A stretch of DNA of 64,000 nucleotides from CAKRJP01 sp963597615. GTDB lineage: Bacteria; Bacillota; Clostridia; Lachnospirales; Lachnospiraceae. The position numbers and the translations under genes are program-made. The DNA lies in the NCBI GenBank assembly GCA_963597615.1, contig CAVBQS010000050.1, positions 1 to 64,000 of the forward strand, read 5' to 3'. The notes under the pieces were generated by a model. It saw only the letters and a program-made list of their open reading frames with translations, did not search any database and had not been told where the DNA came from. Within the stretch, counting starts at the first letter, position 1; each line of letters starts with the position of its first letter. Positions 9,089 to 18,728 of this stretch are shown one piece after another.

Positions 9089-10327
9089 ATGTATAGACAT
9101 AGAAAAAGAAAAAGTGGATGCTTGGGATGTGCTTTGTTTTTTCTTTTGCTGTTAATAGGAATTTTGGCAGCAGGCATTTACGTTTTTCAAAGTGGTCTGC
9201 TTAAAGAATTGGTGGATTCTTCGGATGCTTCAGATATTAAAAACATAGTGAATGCTGTGGATGATATTTCCTATCAGGAGGTAACGGAGGAAGAAGATGC
9301 CTCTGTAAGCTATTATTACAGTAAATTATCGGAAGATGAGCAGTTGATCTATAAGGAGATTTTAAGTGGAATTAATTCCGATACAGAAGAAATCTACTTG
9401 CACGGAGACAATGCTGATCAGGCTAATCAAATTTTACAATATGTCCTAAGGGACCATCCGGAAATTTTCTGGTGCGATGGCTCTGCTACGGCCACCAGTT
9501 ATACAGGACTTCGTTCCTATACAGTGATTAAGGTGAATTATTTGTATGATGCAGATGACAGAAGTACAATGCAGGACCAGATTGATTCTGTAGTAGCAGA
9601 ATGTCTTAGTGGAATCTCCCAGGATGCATCGGATTATGATAAGATTCTCTATGTCTATGAGTATATTATCCGCAGTGTAGAGTACAATTTAGATGCTTCG
9701 GATAACCAGAATATTTATAGCGTCTTTGTGGGAAAGGAATCGGTGTGTGCCGGCTATTCGAAAGCAACCCAGTATTTGTTGAATAAATTAGGTGTTTTTT
9801 GTACTTACGTTATTGGCACAGCGGGAGATGACAATCAGTCCCATGCCTGGAATTTAGTAAGCTGTAACGGGGAATATTATTATGTAGATACTACTTGGGG
9901 AGATCCAACCTTCTTAGCAGAGGAGGGGGAAGAGGTGGCGGCAGAAGAAAAGATTGCCTATGATTATATGCTGTGCGATGATACGGAGCTTTTTAAAAAC
10001 CATAGGCCAGATGAGACAGTGGAACTTCCTAGCTGTACCCATATGGACTACAATTATTATGTGGTAAATGGAGATTACTATAGCTCCTTTGATTCAGGGG
10101 TCATTTTGCAGAAAATGAATGATGTGATTTCCTCCGGTGGAAGCACTTCGGTAATCAAATTTTCCAGTTCAGAGCTTTATGCTTCTGCCAGGGAAAGTAT
10201 TTTTCAAGAAACAATTCCCAGAGCGGCTGAAAATCTGGCGAACTGGTACGGGATTTCAGAAGTAAAATACCAGTATTTGGATGAGGCAGATTTGAACAAA
10301 ATAACGATTTATTGGCAGTATCAGTAG
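9089..10327 (+). CDS. Membrane-anchored transglutaminase-like protein
   Basis: A 412-residue protein with a basic N-terminus (RHRKRK) followed by one hydrophobic segment at about residues 12-32, so it should be anchored with its bulk outside the cell. A transglutaminase/protease-like core follows: Cys220 in VCAGYS, His in SHAWN, Asp in VDTTWGDP, forming the expected Cys-His-Asp triad. Such proteins are thought to act on cell-surface proteins or wall peptides, and the target is unknown. The frame opens at a TTG at 9083, but the ATG at 9089 has better spacing from GGAG. It is followed by an AT-rich hairpin. Confidence 0.85.
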   Translation: MYRHRKRKSGCLGCALFFLLLLIGILAAGIYVFQSGLLKELVDSSDASDIKNIVNAVDDISYQEVTEEEDASVSYYYSKLSEDEQLIYKEILSGINSDTEEIYLHGDNADQANQILQYVLRDHPEIFWCDGSATATSYTGLRSYTVIKVNYLYDADDRSTMQDQIDSVVAECLSGISQDASDYDKILYVYEYIIRSVEYNLDASDNQNIYSVFVGKESVCAGYSKATQYLLNKLGVFCTYVIGTAGDDNQSHAWNLVSCNGEYYYVDTTWGDPTFLAEEGEEVAAEEKIAYDYMLCDDTELFKNHRPDETVELPSCTHMDYNYYVVNGDYYSSFDSGVILQKMNDVISSGGSTSVIKFSSSELYASARESIFQETIPRAAENLANWYGISEVKYQYLDEADLNKITIYWQYQ

Positions 10328-10360
10328 TTTTTTTGAATTAAAAATTGGTTTGCATTTTAG

Positions 10361-10404
10361 GGCTCTAAAATTTAAAATTTTAAATTTTAATTTTAGGGCC
10401 TTTT
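10361..10404 (+). terminator. AT-rich terminator hairpin before carA
   Basis: GGCTCTAAAATTTAAAATTT pairs with the reverse complement ending in TTTTAGGGCC (arms about 361-380 and 382-400, with small mismatches), followed by TTTT. It ends the transglutaminase gene immediately upstream of the carA promoter. Confidence 0.65.
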
Positions 10405-10406
10405 GG

Positions 10407-10435
10407 TTGAAAAAGAAAAAGGAATGCGGTATAAT
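10407..10435 (+). promoter_or_regulatory. Sigma-A-type promoter of carAB
   Basis: TTGAAA at 10407-10412, a 17-base spacer, TATAAT at 10430-10435, giving a short leader to the carA ATG. The leader (about 30 bases) is too short for a PyrR attenuator, so control would have to be at initiation or by another route. Confidence 0.75.
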
Positions 10436-10472
10436 TTTTACAATTTGTGAACTAGAAGGGATAGGTGGAAAT

Positions 10473-11540
10473 ATGAAAGCATTTCTGATACTCGAAGACG
10501 GAACAGTCTTTACAGGAACCAGCATTGGCTCGACCAGGGACATGATAAGTGAGATTGTATTTAATACTTCTATGACCGGTTATTTGGAGGTGTTAACAGA
10601 TCCCTCCTATGCGGGACAGGCAGTAGTTATGACATATCCATTAATTGGTAATTATGGTATTACCCCGGATATGGAATCCAAGAAGGCGTGGCCCGATGGA
10701 TATATTGTCAGAGAATTGTCTCGTATGCCAAGCAATTTCAGAAGTGGCGGCTCTATTCAAGAATTCTTAAAGAATCAGAACATCCCAGGTATCATGGGAA
10801 TCGATACCAGGGCTCTTACCAAGATCCTTCGCGAGAAGGGAACAATGAATGGTATGATCACTACCAATTCCAATTATAATCTAGATGAGATTCTTCCAAA
10901 ATTAAAAACATATAAAGTAGGAGACGTGGTGAAGAAGGTAACTTGTAAGAAAGCCTACGTCTTAGAGGGAGATGGCCCTAAGGTTGCCCTGATGGATTTT
11001 GGTGCAAAGAACAATATTGCTAAGTCCTTAAACGAAAGAGGCTGCCAGGTAATGGTTTACCCAGCTCACACTACAGCAGAAGAAATTCTTGCTACAGAGC
11101 CTGATGGAATTATGTTATCTAACGGACCTGGAGATCCGGAGACAAACGTTTCTATTATAGAAGAGATTAAAAAATTATATGAGTCTGATCTTCCGATTTT
11201 CGCTATTTGCCTGGGACATCAGCTGATGGCTTTGGCAACTGGAGCAAAAACTTACAAATTAAAATACGGTCACCGTGGAGGTAATCATCCGGTGAAGGAC
11301 CTTTCTAATGAAAGAGTTTATATTTCCTCTCAGAATCATGGCTATGCAGTGGACGCAGAAAGCATCGATTCTGCCATTGCCCAGGAAGCGTTTGTAAATG
11401 TAAATGATGGAACAAACGAAGGCCTTGCTTATGTTGGCAAGAATATTTTTACTGTACAGTTCCATCCAGAGGCATGCCCTGGACCCCAGGATTCAGCATA
11501 CTTATTTGACCGCTTTATTGACATGATGAAAGGAGAATAG
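10473..11540 (+). CDS. carA: Carbamoyl-phosphate synthase small (glutaminase) subunit
   Basis: Hydrolyses glutamine and channels ammonia to CarB for carbamoyl phosphate synthesis (pyrimidines and arginine). From the ATG at 10473 it is 355 residues. The N-terminal CPSase domain (GTVFTGTSIGS, NTSMTGYLE) is followed by a class I amidotransferase domain with the nucleophile Cys in ICLGHQLM and a C-terminal QFHPEA supplying His and Glu. A longer open frame upstream is excluded because it would cross the promoter; GGTGG precedes the chosen ATG. carB starts five bases downstream, so the two are translated from one message. Confidence 0.96.
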   Translation: MKAFLILEDGTVFTGTSIGSTRDMISEIVFNTSMTGYLEVLTDPSYAGQAVVMTYPLIGNYGITPDMESKKAWPDGYIVRELSRMPSNFRSGGSIQEFLKNQNIPGIMGIDTRALTKILREKGTMNGMITTNSNYNLDEILPKLKTYKVGDVVKKVTCKKAYVLEGDGPKVALMDFGAKNNIAKSLNERGCQVMVYPAHTTAEEILATEPDGIMLSNGPGDPETNVSIIEEIKKLYESDLPIFAICLGHQLMALATGAKTYKLKYGHRGGNHPVKDLSNERVYISSQNHGYAVDAESIDSAIAQEAFVNVNDGTNEGLAYVGKNIFTVQFHPEACPGPQDSAYLFDRFIDMMKGE

Positions 11541-11545
11541 GAAGA

Positions 11546-14500
11546 ATGCCTAAGAATACATCTATAAAAAAAGTATTGGTAATTGGTTCCGGCCCTATTG
11601 TCATTGGACAGGCTGCGGAATTTGACTATGCAGGAACCCAGGCCTGCAGATCCTTGAAAGAAGAGGGAATAGAAGTTGTACTGTTAAACTCTAACCCTGC
11701 TACTATTATGACAGACAAGGATATTGCAGATCGTGTATATATCGAACCTTTGACTGTTGAGGTTGTGGAACAGCTGATTATAAAGGAAGAGCCAGATAGC
11801 GTTCTTCCTACCCTTGGAGGACAGGCTGCCTTGAACCTGGCTATGGAACTTGAGGAGCGAGGATTTTTAAAAGAACATAAGGTTCGTTTGATCGGAACTA
11901 CCTCAGAGACCATTAAGAAGGCAGAGGACCGTCTGGAATTTAAAAAGACCATGGAGAAGATCGGAGAGCCTTGTGCAGCTTCTCTTGTGGTAGAGACTGT
12001 GGAAGATGGTGTGAAGTTTGCAGAAGAGATCGGTTATCCGGTGGTTCTTCGGCCGGCTTATACCTTAGGAGGAAGCGGTGGTGGTATCGCTCACGACAGG
12101 GGTCAGCTGATTGAAATTTTGGAAAATGGACTTCGCCTTTCCCGTGTAGGACAGGTCCTTGTAGAACGTTGTATAGCAGGATGGAAGGAAATTGAGTACG
12201 AGGTAATGCGTGACAATAACGGAAACTGCATTACTGTATGTAACATGGAAAACCTTGATCCTGTAGGAGTTCATACAGGAGACAGTATTGTAGTGGCTCC
12301 TTCCCAGACCTTAGGGGATAAGGAATACCAGATGCTTCGTAGCTCTGCCCTTAACATTATCAGCGAACTTAATATTACAGGTGGATGTAATGTACAGTAT
12401 GCTTTGCATCCGGAAAGTTTTGAATACTGCGTAATTGAGGTGAATCCTAGAGTAAGCCGTTCTTCTGCCTTGGCTTCTAAGGCAACCGGTTACCCGATTG
12501 CCAAGGTGGCAGCAAAGATTGCCCTTGGTTATAACTTAGATGAAATTAAGAATGCAGTTACCAAGAAAACCTACGCAAGTTTCGAGCCTATGTTAGACTA
12601 CTGCGTAGTAAAGATTCCAAGACTTCCTTTTGATAAATTTATCAGCGCAAAGAGAACCCTGACTACCCAGATGAAGGCAACTGGAGAGGTTATGAGTATC
12701 TGCGATAACTTCGAAGGAGCCCTTATGAAGGCCATTCGTTCTCTGGAACAGCACGTGGATAGCTTAATGTCCTATGATTTCTCTCATTTAAAGGGTGCAG
12801 ATCTTTTGGAGGAGTTAGAGGTTGTAGATGATCAGAGAATCTGGAAAATTGCAGAGGCCCTTCGCCAGGGAATCAGCTATGATGAGATCCATGAGATTAC
12901 AAAGATTGACAAATGGTTCATCGATAAAATCGCTATCCTTGTGGAGATGGAGCATGTCTTAAAGACCCAGACTCTGGATGTGGATATTCTAAAAGAAGCA
13001 AAGCGTATGGAATTCCCAGACCATATCATTGCCAAATTAACTGGTAAGACAGAGAAAGAAATTTACAACATGCGTATGTACTACGGAATTACCGCTGCAT
13101 ACAAGATGGTTGATACCTGTGCTGCTGAGTTTGCCGCAGAGACTCCTTATTATTATTCTGTCTATGGCAGTGAAAATGAGGTGGAGGAGACCAAAGGAAA
13201 GAAGAAAGTTCTTGTTCTTGGTTCTGGACCTATCCGTATCGGTCAGGGTATTGAGTTTGACTTTTGTTCTGTACACTGCACCTGGGCATTTGCAAAAGAA
13301 GGCTATGAGACCATTATTGTAAATAACAATCCAGAGACTGTAAGTACTGACTTTGATATTGCAGACAAGCTTTATTTTGAGCCTTTGACACCGGAGGATG
13401 TAGAGAGCATTGTGAAGCTAGAGCATCCAGATGGGGCAGTGGTTCAGTTTGGTGGACAGACAGCTATTAAGCTTACAGAAGCCCTGATGCAGATGGGGGT
13501 TCCGATTTTAGGTACCTCTGCAGAAAATGTTGATGCGGCAGAAGACCGTGAGCTCTTTGATGAAATCTTAGAGAAATGTGGAATTCCAAGACCTACAGGA
13601 GGAACCGTATTTACTGCTGAGGAAGCAAAGGAAGTGGCAAACCGTTTGGAATATCCGGTATTAGTAAGACCTTCCTATGTGCTGGGTGGACAGGGAATGC
13701 AGATTGCTATCAACGACCACGATATTGATGAGTTTATTGGCATTATCAACCGTATTGCTCAGGATCATCCAATCCTTGTAGATAAATACTTACAAGGTAA
13801 GGAGATTGAGGTTGATGCAGTTTGCGATGGCGAAGAGATTTTGATTCCTGGAATTATGGAGCATATCGAGAGAGCTGGTATTCACTCCGGAGATAGTATC
13901 TCAGTATATCCTGCTAAGAGTATTTCTGAGAAGACCAAGAAAACTATTGAGGATTACACCAGAAAACTTGCCAAATCCTTGCATGTTATTGGACTGATTA
14001 ACATCCAGTTTATTGTATGCGGAGAGGATGTCTATGTAATCGAAGTAAATCCTAGATCCAGCCGTACAGTGCCTTACATTAGCAAGGTAACTGGAATTCC
14101 AATTGTACCGCTTGCTACCAAGGTTATTATTGGAAATAAGATCAAGGACTTAGGATATACACCGGGACTTCAGCCGGAGGCAGATTATTTTGCAGTTAAG
14201 ATGCCAGTCTTCTCCTTTGAGAAGATTCGAGACGCTGATATTAGCCTTGGACCAGAGATGAAATCTACAGGAGAGTGTCTTGGTATTGCAAAGACCTTTG
14301 AAGAAGCCCTCTATAAGGCCTTCTTGGGAGCAGGTGTAAAACTTCCGAAGTTTAGCAATATGATCATGACAGTAAGGGATGAGGACAAGGAAGAGGCTAT
14401 TGATATTGGACGCCGTTTTAACAATATTGGTTACAAAATATTTGCTACGGAAGGAACTGCAAAAGTATTAAATGAAGCAGGGGTTAAGGCTATTGCTGTT

Positions 14501-14743
14501 AACAAGATTGAGCAGAATTCGCCTAACTTACTGGATCTGATTCTTGGACATAAGATTGACCTGGTAATTGATACACCACCTCAGGGAGCAGAGCATTCTA
14601 AGGATGGATTCACAATTCGTAGAAATGCAGTAGAGACAGGCGTCAATGTGCTTACAGCTATCGACACAGCTAAGGCTCTTATTGCCAGCCTAGAGAATAC
14701 AGATATTAAGAAACTGACTTTAATAGATATTGCACAAATTTAG
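11546..14743 (+). CDS. carB: Carbamoyl-phosphate synthase large subunit
   Basis: Makes carbamoyl phosphate from bicarbonate, ammonia and two ATP. The 1065-residue length is complete. Two homologous ATP-grasp halves are visible: each starts with a KVLVIGSGP or KVLVLGSGP repeat (about residues 9 and 553) and each has an EVNPR motif (EVNPRVSRSSALASK and EVNPRSSRTVPYISK). The last 130 or so residues form the methylglyoxal-synthase-like regulatory domain (GYKIFATEGTAKVL), where UMP or ornithine usually bind. It shares a message with carA and is closed by a terminator. Confidence 0.97.
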   Translation: MPKNTSIKKVLVIGSGPIVIGQAAEFDYAGTQACRSLKEEGIEVVLLNSNPATIMTDKDIADRVYIEPLTVEVVEQLIIKEEPDSVLPTLGGQAALNLAMELEERGFLKEHKVRLIGTTSETIKKAEDRLEFKKTMEKIGEPCAASLVVETVEDGVKFAEEIGYPVVLRPAYTLGGSGGGIAHDRGQLIEILENGLRLSRVGQVLVERCIAGWKEIEYEVMRDNNGNCITVCNMENLDPVGVHTGDSIVVAPSQTLGDKEYQMLRSSALNIISELNITGGCNVQYALHPESFEYCVIEVNPRVSRSSALASKATGYPIAKVAAKIALGYNLDEIKNAVTKKTYASFEPMLDYCVVKIPRLPFDKFISAKRTLTTQMKATGEVMSICDNFEGALMKAIRSLEQHVDSLMSYDFSHLKGADLLEELEVVDDQRIWKIAEALRQGISYDEIHEITKIDKWFIDKIAILVEMEHVLKTQTLDVDILKEAKRMEFPDHIIAKLTGKTEKEIYNMRMYYGITAAYKMVDTCAAEFAAETPYYYSVYGSENEVEETKGKKKVLVLGSGPIRIGQGIEFDFCSVHCTWAFAKEGYETIIVNNNPETVSTDFDIADKLYFEPLTPEDVESIVKLEHPDGAVVQFGGQTAIKLTEALMQMGVPILGTSAENVDAAEDRELFDEILEKCGIPRPTGGTVFTAEEAKEVANRLEYPVLVRPSYVLGGQGMQIAINDHDIDEFIGIINRIAQDHPILVDKYLQGKEIEVDAVCDGEEILIPGIMEHIERAGIHSGDSISVYPAKSISEKTKKTIEDYTRKLAKSLHVIGLINIQFIVCGEDVYVIEVNPRSSRTVPYISKVTGIPIVPLATKVIIGNKIKDLGYTPGLQPEADYFAVKMPVFSFEKIRDADISLGPEMKSTGECLGIAKTFEEALYKAFLGAGVKLPKFSNMIMTVRDEDKEEAIDIGRRFNNIGYKIFATEGTAKVLNEAGVKAIAVNKIEQNSPNLLDLILGHKIDLVIDTPPQGAEHSKDGFTIRRNAVETGVNVLTAIDTAKALIASLENTDIKKLTLIDIAQI

Positions 14744-14761
14744 AGAATAGGCATTTTTTAG

Positions 14762-14810
14762 AAGAATCTGGAACAACGTAAGAATCCTTTCGTTGTTTCG
14801 GATTCTTTTC
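14762..14810 (+). terminator. Terminator after carAB
   Basis: AAGAATC...AACAACG (762-778) pairs with CGTTGTT...GATTCTT (791-807), about 17 pairs with two G-U wobbles and a 12-base loop, followed by TTCTT. Confidence 0.8.
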
Positions 14811-14854
14811 TTATCCGGCTTTTGGGGTGTTATGGGGTGATGCTAGGACTAGGC

Positions 14855-14882
14855 TTGATTTTCTGTAAGAAGTTGATAAAAT
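14855..14882 (+). promoter_or_regulatory. Promoter of the methyltransferase-hslO-nadE group
   Basis: TTGATT at 14855-14860, a 16-base spacer, then TAAAAT at 14877-14882, located between the carAB terminator and the next gene. Confidence 0.5.
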
Positions 14883-14961
14883 AAAGTAGTTACGATAGGA
14901 TACAACAAATGAAATAAAGAATGAACACATGAATATATATAAGATAAAGTTAGGAGATCGT

Positions 14962-15738
14962 ATGGAAGCTTATAGTAGCTTTGCAAGAGTCTATGACACC
15001 TTTATGGATAATGTGCCCTACGAAGAATGGGCAGATTTTATTATAGAACTTTTAAGAGAATATGGAATCCAAGAAGGAAGGGTGCTGGATTTAGGATGCG
15101 GAACCGGAAGCATGACTAGACTTCTCTATCAGGCTGGCTATGATATGCTAGGGGCGGATTTGTCGGAAGAGATGTTGGAGATTGCCTTGGAAAAGCAGAT
15201 GGAAGAGCTTGAGAAAGCGGGAGAAGACCAGTCTGGAATTTTATATTTACAGCAGGATATGCGGGAATTGGAAATTTATCCGAAAGTTTCTGCAGTGGTT
15301 AGCTGCTGTGATTGTCTAAATTATATTTTAGAACCTTATGAGCTTTTGGAAACTTTTCAAAGGGTAAAGGATTCCTTGATGGAAGATGGGATTTTCTTCT
15401 TTGATTTTAATACAAGTCACAAGTACCGGGACGTAATAGGGGAAACCACCATTGCGGAAGATCGGGAGGATTGTAGCTTCATCTGGGATAATTATTACTA
15501 TGAAGATGAAGAGATTAATGAGTATGAACTGACTTTATTTATTAAAGAAGAGGACCAGGAAGGTTTATATCGCAAATATCAGGAGACGCATCTGCAGAGG
15601 GGCTATACCCTGGAAGAAATCCAAAGTCTTTTAAAAGAAGCAGGATTTACAGTGTTACAAGTTTATGACGACTATACAAAAGAGGCTGTTACACAAGACA
15701 GCGAGAGGATTTGCCTAGTGGCAAAAAATAGAGTTTAA
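14962..15738 (+). CDS. Class I SAM-dependent methyltransferase
   Basis: A 258-residue cytosolic methyltransferase of unknown substrate. The SAM-binding motif I is VLDLGCGTGSMTRLL; ADLSEEML and the QQDMREL segment fit motifs II and III. The N-terminal AYSSFARVYDTFMDNVPYE is typical of a widespread Firmicutes family of small-molecule-type methyltransferases. The open frame begins at 14929, but AGGAG at 14952-14956 sits 5 bases before the ATG at 14962, which gives the usual N-terminus. It precedes hslO by 23 bases and is probably co-transcribed with it, a pairing I recall in related genomes. Confidence 0.9.
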   Translation: MEAYSSFARVYDTFMDNVPYEEWADFIIELLREYGIQEGRVLDLGCGTGSMTRLLYQAGYDMLGADLSEEMLEIALEKQMEELEKAGEDQSGILYLQQDMRELEIYPKVSAVVSCCDCLNYILEPYELLETFQRVKDSLMEDGIFFFDFNTSHKYRDVIGETTIAEDREDCSFIWDNYYYEDEEINEYELTLFIKEEDQEGLYRKYQETHLQRGYTLEEIQSLLKEAGFTVLQVYDDYTKEAVTQDSERICLVAKNRV

Positions 15739-15761
15739 ACTATAAGGAAGGGATTGATGAT

Positions 15762-16637
15762 ATGAAGGATTATATTGTTCGGGCAACTGCTGCCGATGGT
15801 CAGATTCGGGCCTTTGCAGCAAGTACAAAAGAAGTAGTAGAAACTGCAAGAAAGGATCATAATACCAGTCCGGTGGCAACTGCTGCCTTGGGACGCCTCC
15901 TTACAGCAGGTGCTATGATGGGAAGCATGATGAAAAATGATACAGATATGCTGACCTTGCAGATTAGGGGAGATGGTCCTATTGGAGGAATCACTGTCAC
16001 TGCAGACAGCAAAGCCAATGTAAAAGGTTATGTTTTAAATCCAGAGGTTATGTTGCCTCCTAAAAATGGGAAGCTTGATGTAGGGGGAGCGGTAGGTATT
16101 GGCCTTTTGCAGGTTATTAAGGATATGGGGCTAAAAGAGCCTTACTGTGGTCAGACTATTTTAGTAAGCAGTGAGATTGCAGAAGATCTTACTTACTATT
16201 TTGCTAACTCAGAGCAGGTGCCTTCTTCTGTAGGCCTGGGAGTCTTAATGGAGAAGGATAATACAGTGCGAAGAGCCGGTGGATTTATTATCCAGCTTAT
16301 GCCTTTTGCAAAAGAAGAAGTAATTTCTAAGCTCGAGGAGAATTTAAAAAATGTTACCTCTGTAACGGCTCTTTTAGATAAAGAATATACACCGGAGCAG
16401 ATTTTAGAGGAGCTTCTTGGAAATCTTGATCTAGAAATTACAGATACCATGGATACCAAATTTTATTGCAACTGTTCCAAAGAACGGGTGGAGCGAGCTG
16501 TAGCCAGTGTAGGAAGAAAAGAAATTCAGGATATGATCAATGAAGGAAAAGACATTGAAGTGAAATGTCACTTCTGTAATACTGCCTATACCTATACGGT
16601 AGAGGATTTAAAGAAGATTCTTAAAAGAAGCAAGTAA
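15762..16637 (+). CDS. hslO: Redox-regulated chaperone Hsp33
   Basis: Holdase chaperone activated by oxidation through release of zinc from four cysteines. The protein is 291 residues, standard for the family. The N-terminal domain starts DYIVRATAADGQIRAFAAST, and the C-terminal switch shows CNC followed some 30 residues later by CHFC, the canonical CxC plus CxxC zinc site. An AAGGAAGG site precedes the ATG. It lies between the methyltransferase and nadE in a tight group with gaps under 30 bases and no terminators. Confidence 0.96.
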   Translation: MKDYIVRATAADGQIRAFAASTKEVVETARKDHNTSPVATAALGRLLTAGAMMGSMMKNDTDMLTLQIRGDGPIGGITVTADSKANVKGYVLNPEVMLPPKNGKLDVGGAVGIGLLQVIKDMGLKEPYCGQTILVSSEIAEDLTYYFANSEQVPSSVGLGVLMEKDNTVRRAGGFIIQLMPFAKEEVISKLEENLKNVTSVTALLDKEYTPEQILEELLGNLDLEITDTMDTKFYCNCSKERVERAVASVGRKEIQDMINEGKDIEVKCHFCNTAYTYTVEDLKKILKRSK

Positions 16638-16664
16638 AAGAATATCAATTTTGGAGATAAAAGC

Positions 16665-18578
16665 ATGAAGCATGGATTTGTAAAGGTTGCTGCAGTGACA
16701 CCGGATATTCGAGTGGCAGATGTGGCATTTAATAAGGACCAGATTATTTCAAAACTTACAGAGGCTGCAAAAGAGGGGGCAAAGGTAATTGTCTTTCCGG
16801 AGCTTTGCATTACAGGTTACACTTGTAGCGACCTGTTTTTACAGGATGTTCTTCTTGGGGAAGCAAGACGAGCTATTGTAGAAATCGCTGCGGCCACTAA
16901 GGAACTAGATGCCCTTGTTTTTATAGGGGCGCCCCTTTGCGTTGACGGGGAACTCTATAATGTGGCAGCCACTATGAATCGGGGGAAGATTCTGGGATTT
17001 ACAACCAAGACCTTCCTGCCAAACTATGGGGAGTTCTATGAAATGCGACAATTTCGAAGAGGACCGGAGCTTGCAAGAACCATTCTCTTTGAAGGCCAGG
17101 AGATTCCTTTTGGACCGAAACTTTTGTTTGCGGCACGTAGTATGGAAGCTTTGGTGGTTTCGGCAGAAATCTGCGAGGATGTATGGGCTCCTATTCCTCC
17201 AAGTATAGAGGCAGCAAGAGAAGGGGCTACCCTAATTGTTAATTGCTCTGCCAGTGACGAGACCATTGGAAAAGCTGCCTACAGAGAAAGTTTGATCGAG
17301 GGACAGTCTGCAAGATTGATCTGCGGCTATATCTATGCCAATGCAGGAGAGGGAGAGTCTACCACGGATTTGGTATTCGGAGGCCACAATATTATTGCGG
17401 AAAACGGAAGTAATCTTGCAGAAAGTAAACGCTTTGTAAATGAGACTATTTATACAGAAATCGATGTGAATCGTATCTTAAGTGAACGCAGAAAGAATAC
17501 CACCTTTCTAACTTCAAAAGAGAGAAATCTCATGCGGATTCCTTTTGATATTGCAATAGAAGATACCAAGCTTACCCGTTTTGTTTCTTCCAGACCTTTT
17601 GTTCCTAGCCTAGTGTCTGAGCGAGAAAAGCGCTGTGAGGAAATACTTACCATTCAGGCTATGGGCTTAAAAAAGCGGTTGGCTCACGCCCATGCAAAAA
17701 GTGCAGTGGTGGGAATCTCCGGAGGACTGGATTCTACCTTGGCCCTCCTTGTTATGGCCAAGGCCTTTGACGGCCTGGGAATGGACCGCAGGGGGATGGT
17801 GGCTGTTACTATGCCTTGCTTTGGCACTACCGACAGAACCTACCAGAATGCCTGCAAAATGTCTAGAAAACTTGGAGCAACTTTAAGAGAGATTCCGATT
17901 AATGACGCAGTAAATCAACATTTTAAAGATATCAGTCATGACCCGGAGGACCGTAGTGTTACCTATGAAAATGGCCAGGCCAGAGAGCGTACTCAGGTGC
18001 TGATGGATGTGGCAAATCAGACAGGCGGCCTGGTAATTGGTACCGGAGATATGTCAGAGCTTGCCCTGGGATGGGCCACCTACAATGGGGATCACATGTC
18101 TATGTACGGCGTGAATGCATCGGTACCTAAGACCTTAGTAAGACATTTGGTACATTATTACGCAGATACCTGTAATGATCAAGAATTAAAGGATGTGCTG
18201 TATGATGTTTTAGATACCCCGGTAAGTCCGGAACTTCTTCCACCGAAGGATGGGGAGATTGCCCAGAAGACAGAGGATTTAGTAGGCCCTTATGAGCTTC
18301 ATGATTTCTTTTTATATTATTTCCTTCGCTTTGGCTACGAGCCTGCGAAAATCTACCGGTTGGCCCAGTATGCCTTTGAGGGTGAATATGAGGATGAAGT
18401 GATTTATAAGTGGTTGCACACATTTTGCAGAAGATTTTTCACCCAGCAGTTTAAGAGATCTTGTCTGCCGGATGGACCTAAGGTTGGTACTGTGGCCCTT
18501 TCTCCGAGAGGGGATTGGAGAATGCCAAGCGATGCTTGCGTGGCTTCCTGGCTGAAGGATTTAGAAGCCATTAAGTAA
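16665..18578 (+). CDS. nadE: Glutamine-dependent NAD+ synthase
   Basis: Converts nicotinate adenine dinucleotide to NAD+, using ammonia released from glutamine by its own N-terminal nitrilase-fold domain. The protein has 637 residues, consistent with the two-domain form. Glutaminase nucleophile Cys170 lies in EICEDVWAP with the Glu in FPELCITGYTC upstream; the synthetase domain carries the pyrophosphatase loop SGGLDS at 352-357. GTGDMSELALGWATYNGDH is the conserved deamido-NAD region. It is probably the last gene of the methyltransferase-hslO-nadE group. Confidence 0.97.
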   Translation: MKHGFVKVAAVTPDIRVADVAFNKDQIISKLTEAAKEGAKVIVFPELCITGYTCSDLFLQDVLLGEARRAIVEIAAATKELDALVFIGAPLCVDGELYNVAATMNRGKILGFTTKTFLPNYGEFYEMRQFRRGPELARTILFEGQEIPFGPKLLFAARSMEALVVSAEICEDVWAPIPPSIEAAREGATLIVNCSASDETIGKAAYRESLIEGQSARLICGYIYANAGEGESTTDLVFGGHNIIAENGSNLAESKRFVNETIYTEIDVNRILSERRKNTTFLTSKERNLMRIPFDIAIEDTKLTRFVSSRPFVPSLVSEREKRCEEILTIQAMGLKKRLAHAHAKSAVVGISGGLDSTLALLVMAKAFDGLGMDRRGMVAVTMPCFGTTDRTYQNACKMSRKLGATLREIPINDAVNQHFKDISHDPEDRSVTYENGQARERTQVLMDVANQTGGLVIGTGDMSELALGWATYNGDHMSMYGVNASVPKTLVRHLVHYYADTCNDQELKDVLYDVLDTPVSPELLPPKDGEIAQKTEDLVGPYELHDFFLYYFLRFGYEPAKIYRLAQYAFEGEYEDEVIYKWLHTFCRRFFTQQFKRSCLPDGPKVGTVALSPRGDWRMPSDACVASWLKDLEAIK

Positions 18579-18604
18579 AATATATGCAATCCTTGTATCT
18601 ACCA

Positions 18605-18634
18605 TTGCTATTAGATATTAAATAATGCTATAAT
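18605..18634 (+). promoter_or_regulatory. Promoter of the DUF5717-type cluster
   Basis: TTGCTA at 18605-18610, an 18-base spacer, and TATAAT at 18629-18634 preceded by TG (extended -10). It lies downstream of nadE and upstream of the 12-codon leader ORF. Confidence 0.65.
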
Positions 18635-18689
18635 TTTACATAGTATGTTATCTGGTTGCTAGAGTGTTGAACTTAAGGAGCAGATAACC

Positions 18690-18728
18690 ATGGCAATAAG
18701 TAACGAAAGAAAAAGGTGTGAAAGTTGA
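18690..18728 (+). CDS. Putative 12-codon leader ORF
   Basis: ATG at 18690 follows a very good AAGGAG site (18675-18680, 9-base gap) and encodes MAISNERKRCES before a TGA at 18726-18728. That stop overlaps the TTG start of the next gene as TTGA. No run of a single amino acid suggests classic attenuation, so the likelier role is translational coupling that loads ribosomes onto the weak TTG start. The frame is too short for any coding statistic, so this is a sequence-based proposal. Confidence 0.45.
   Translation: MAISNERKRCES

Noticed and set aside
10441..10472. PyrR-type attenuator in front of carA
   Set aside because: The promoter-to-start distance is about 40 bases, and the hairpin at 10361-10404 lies upstream of the promoter.
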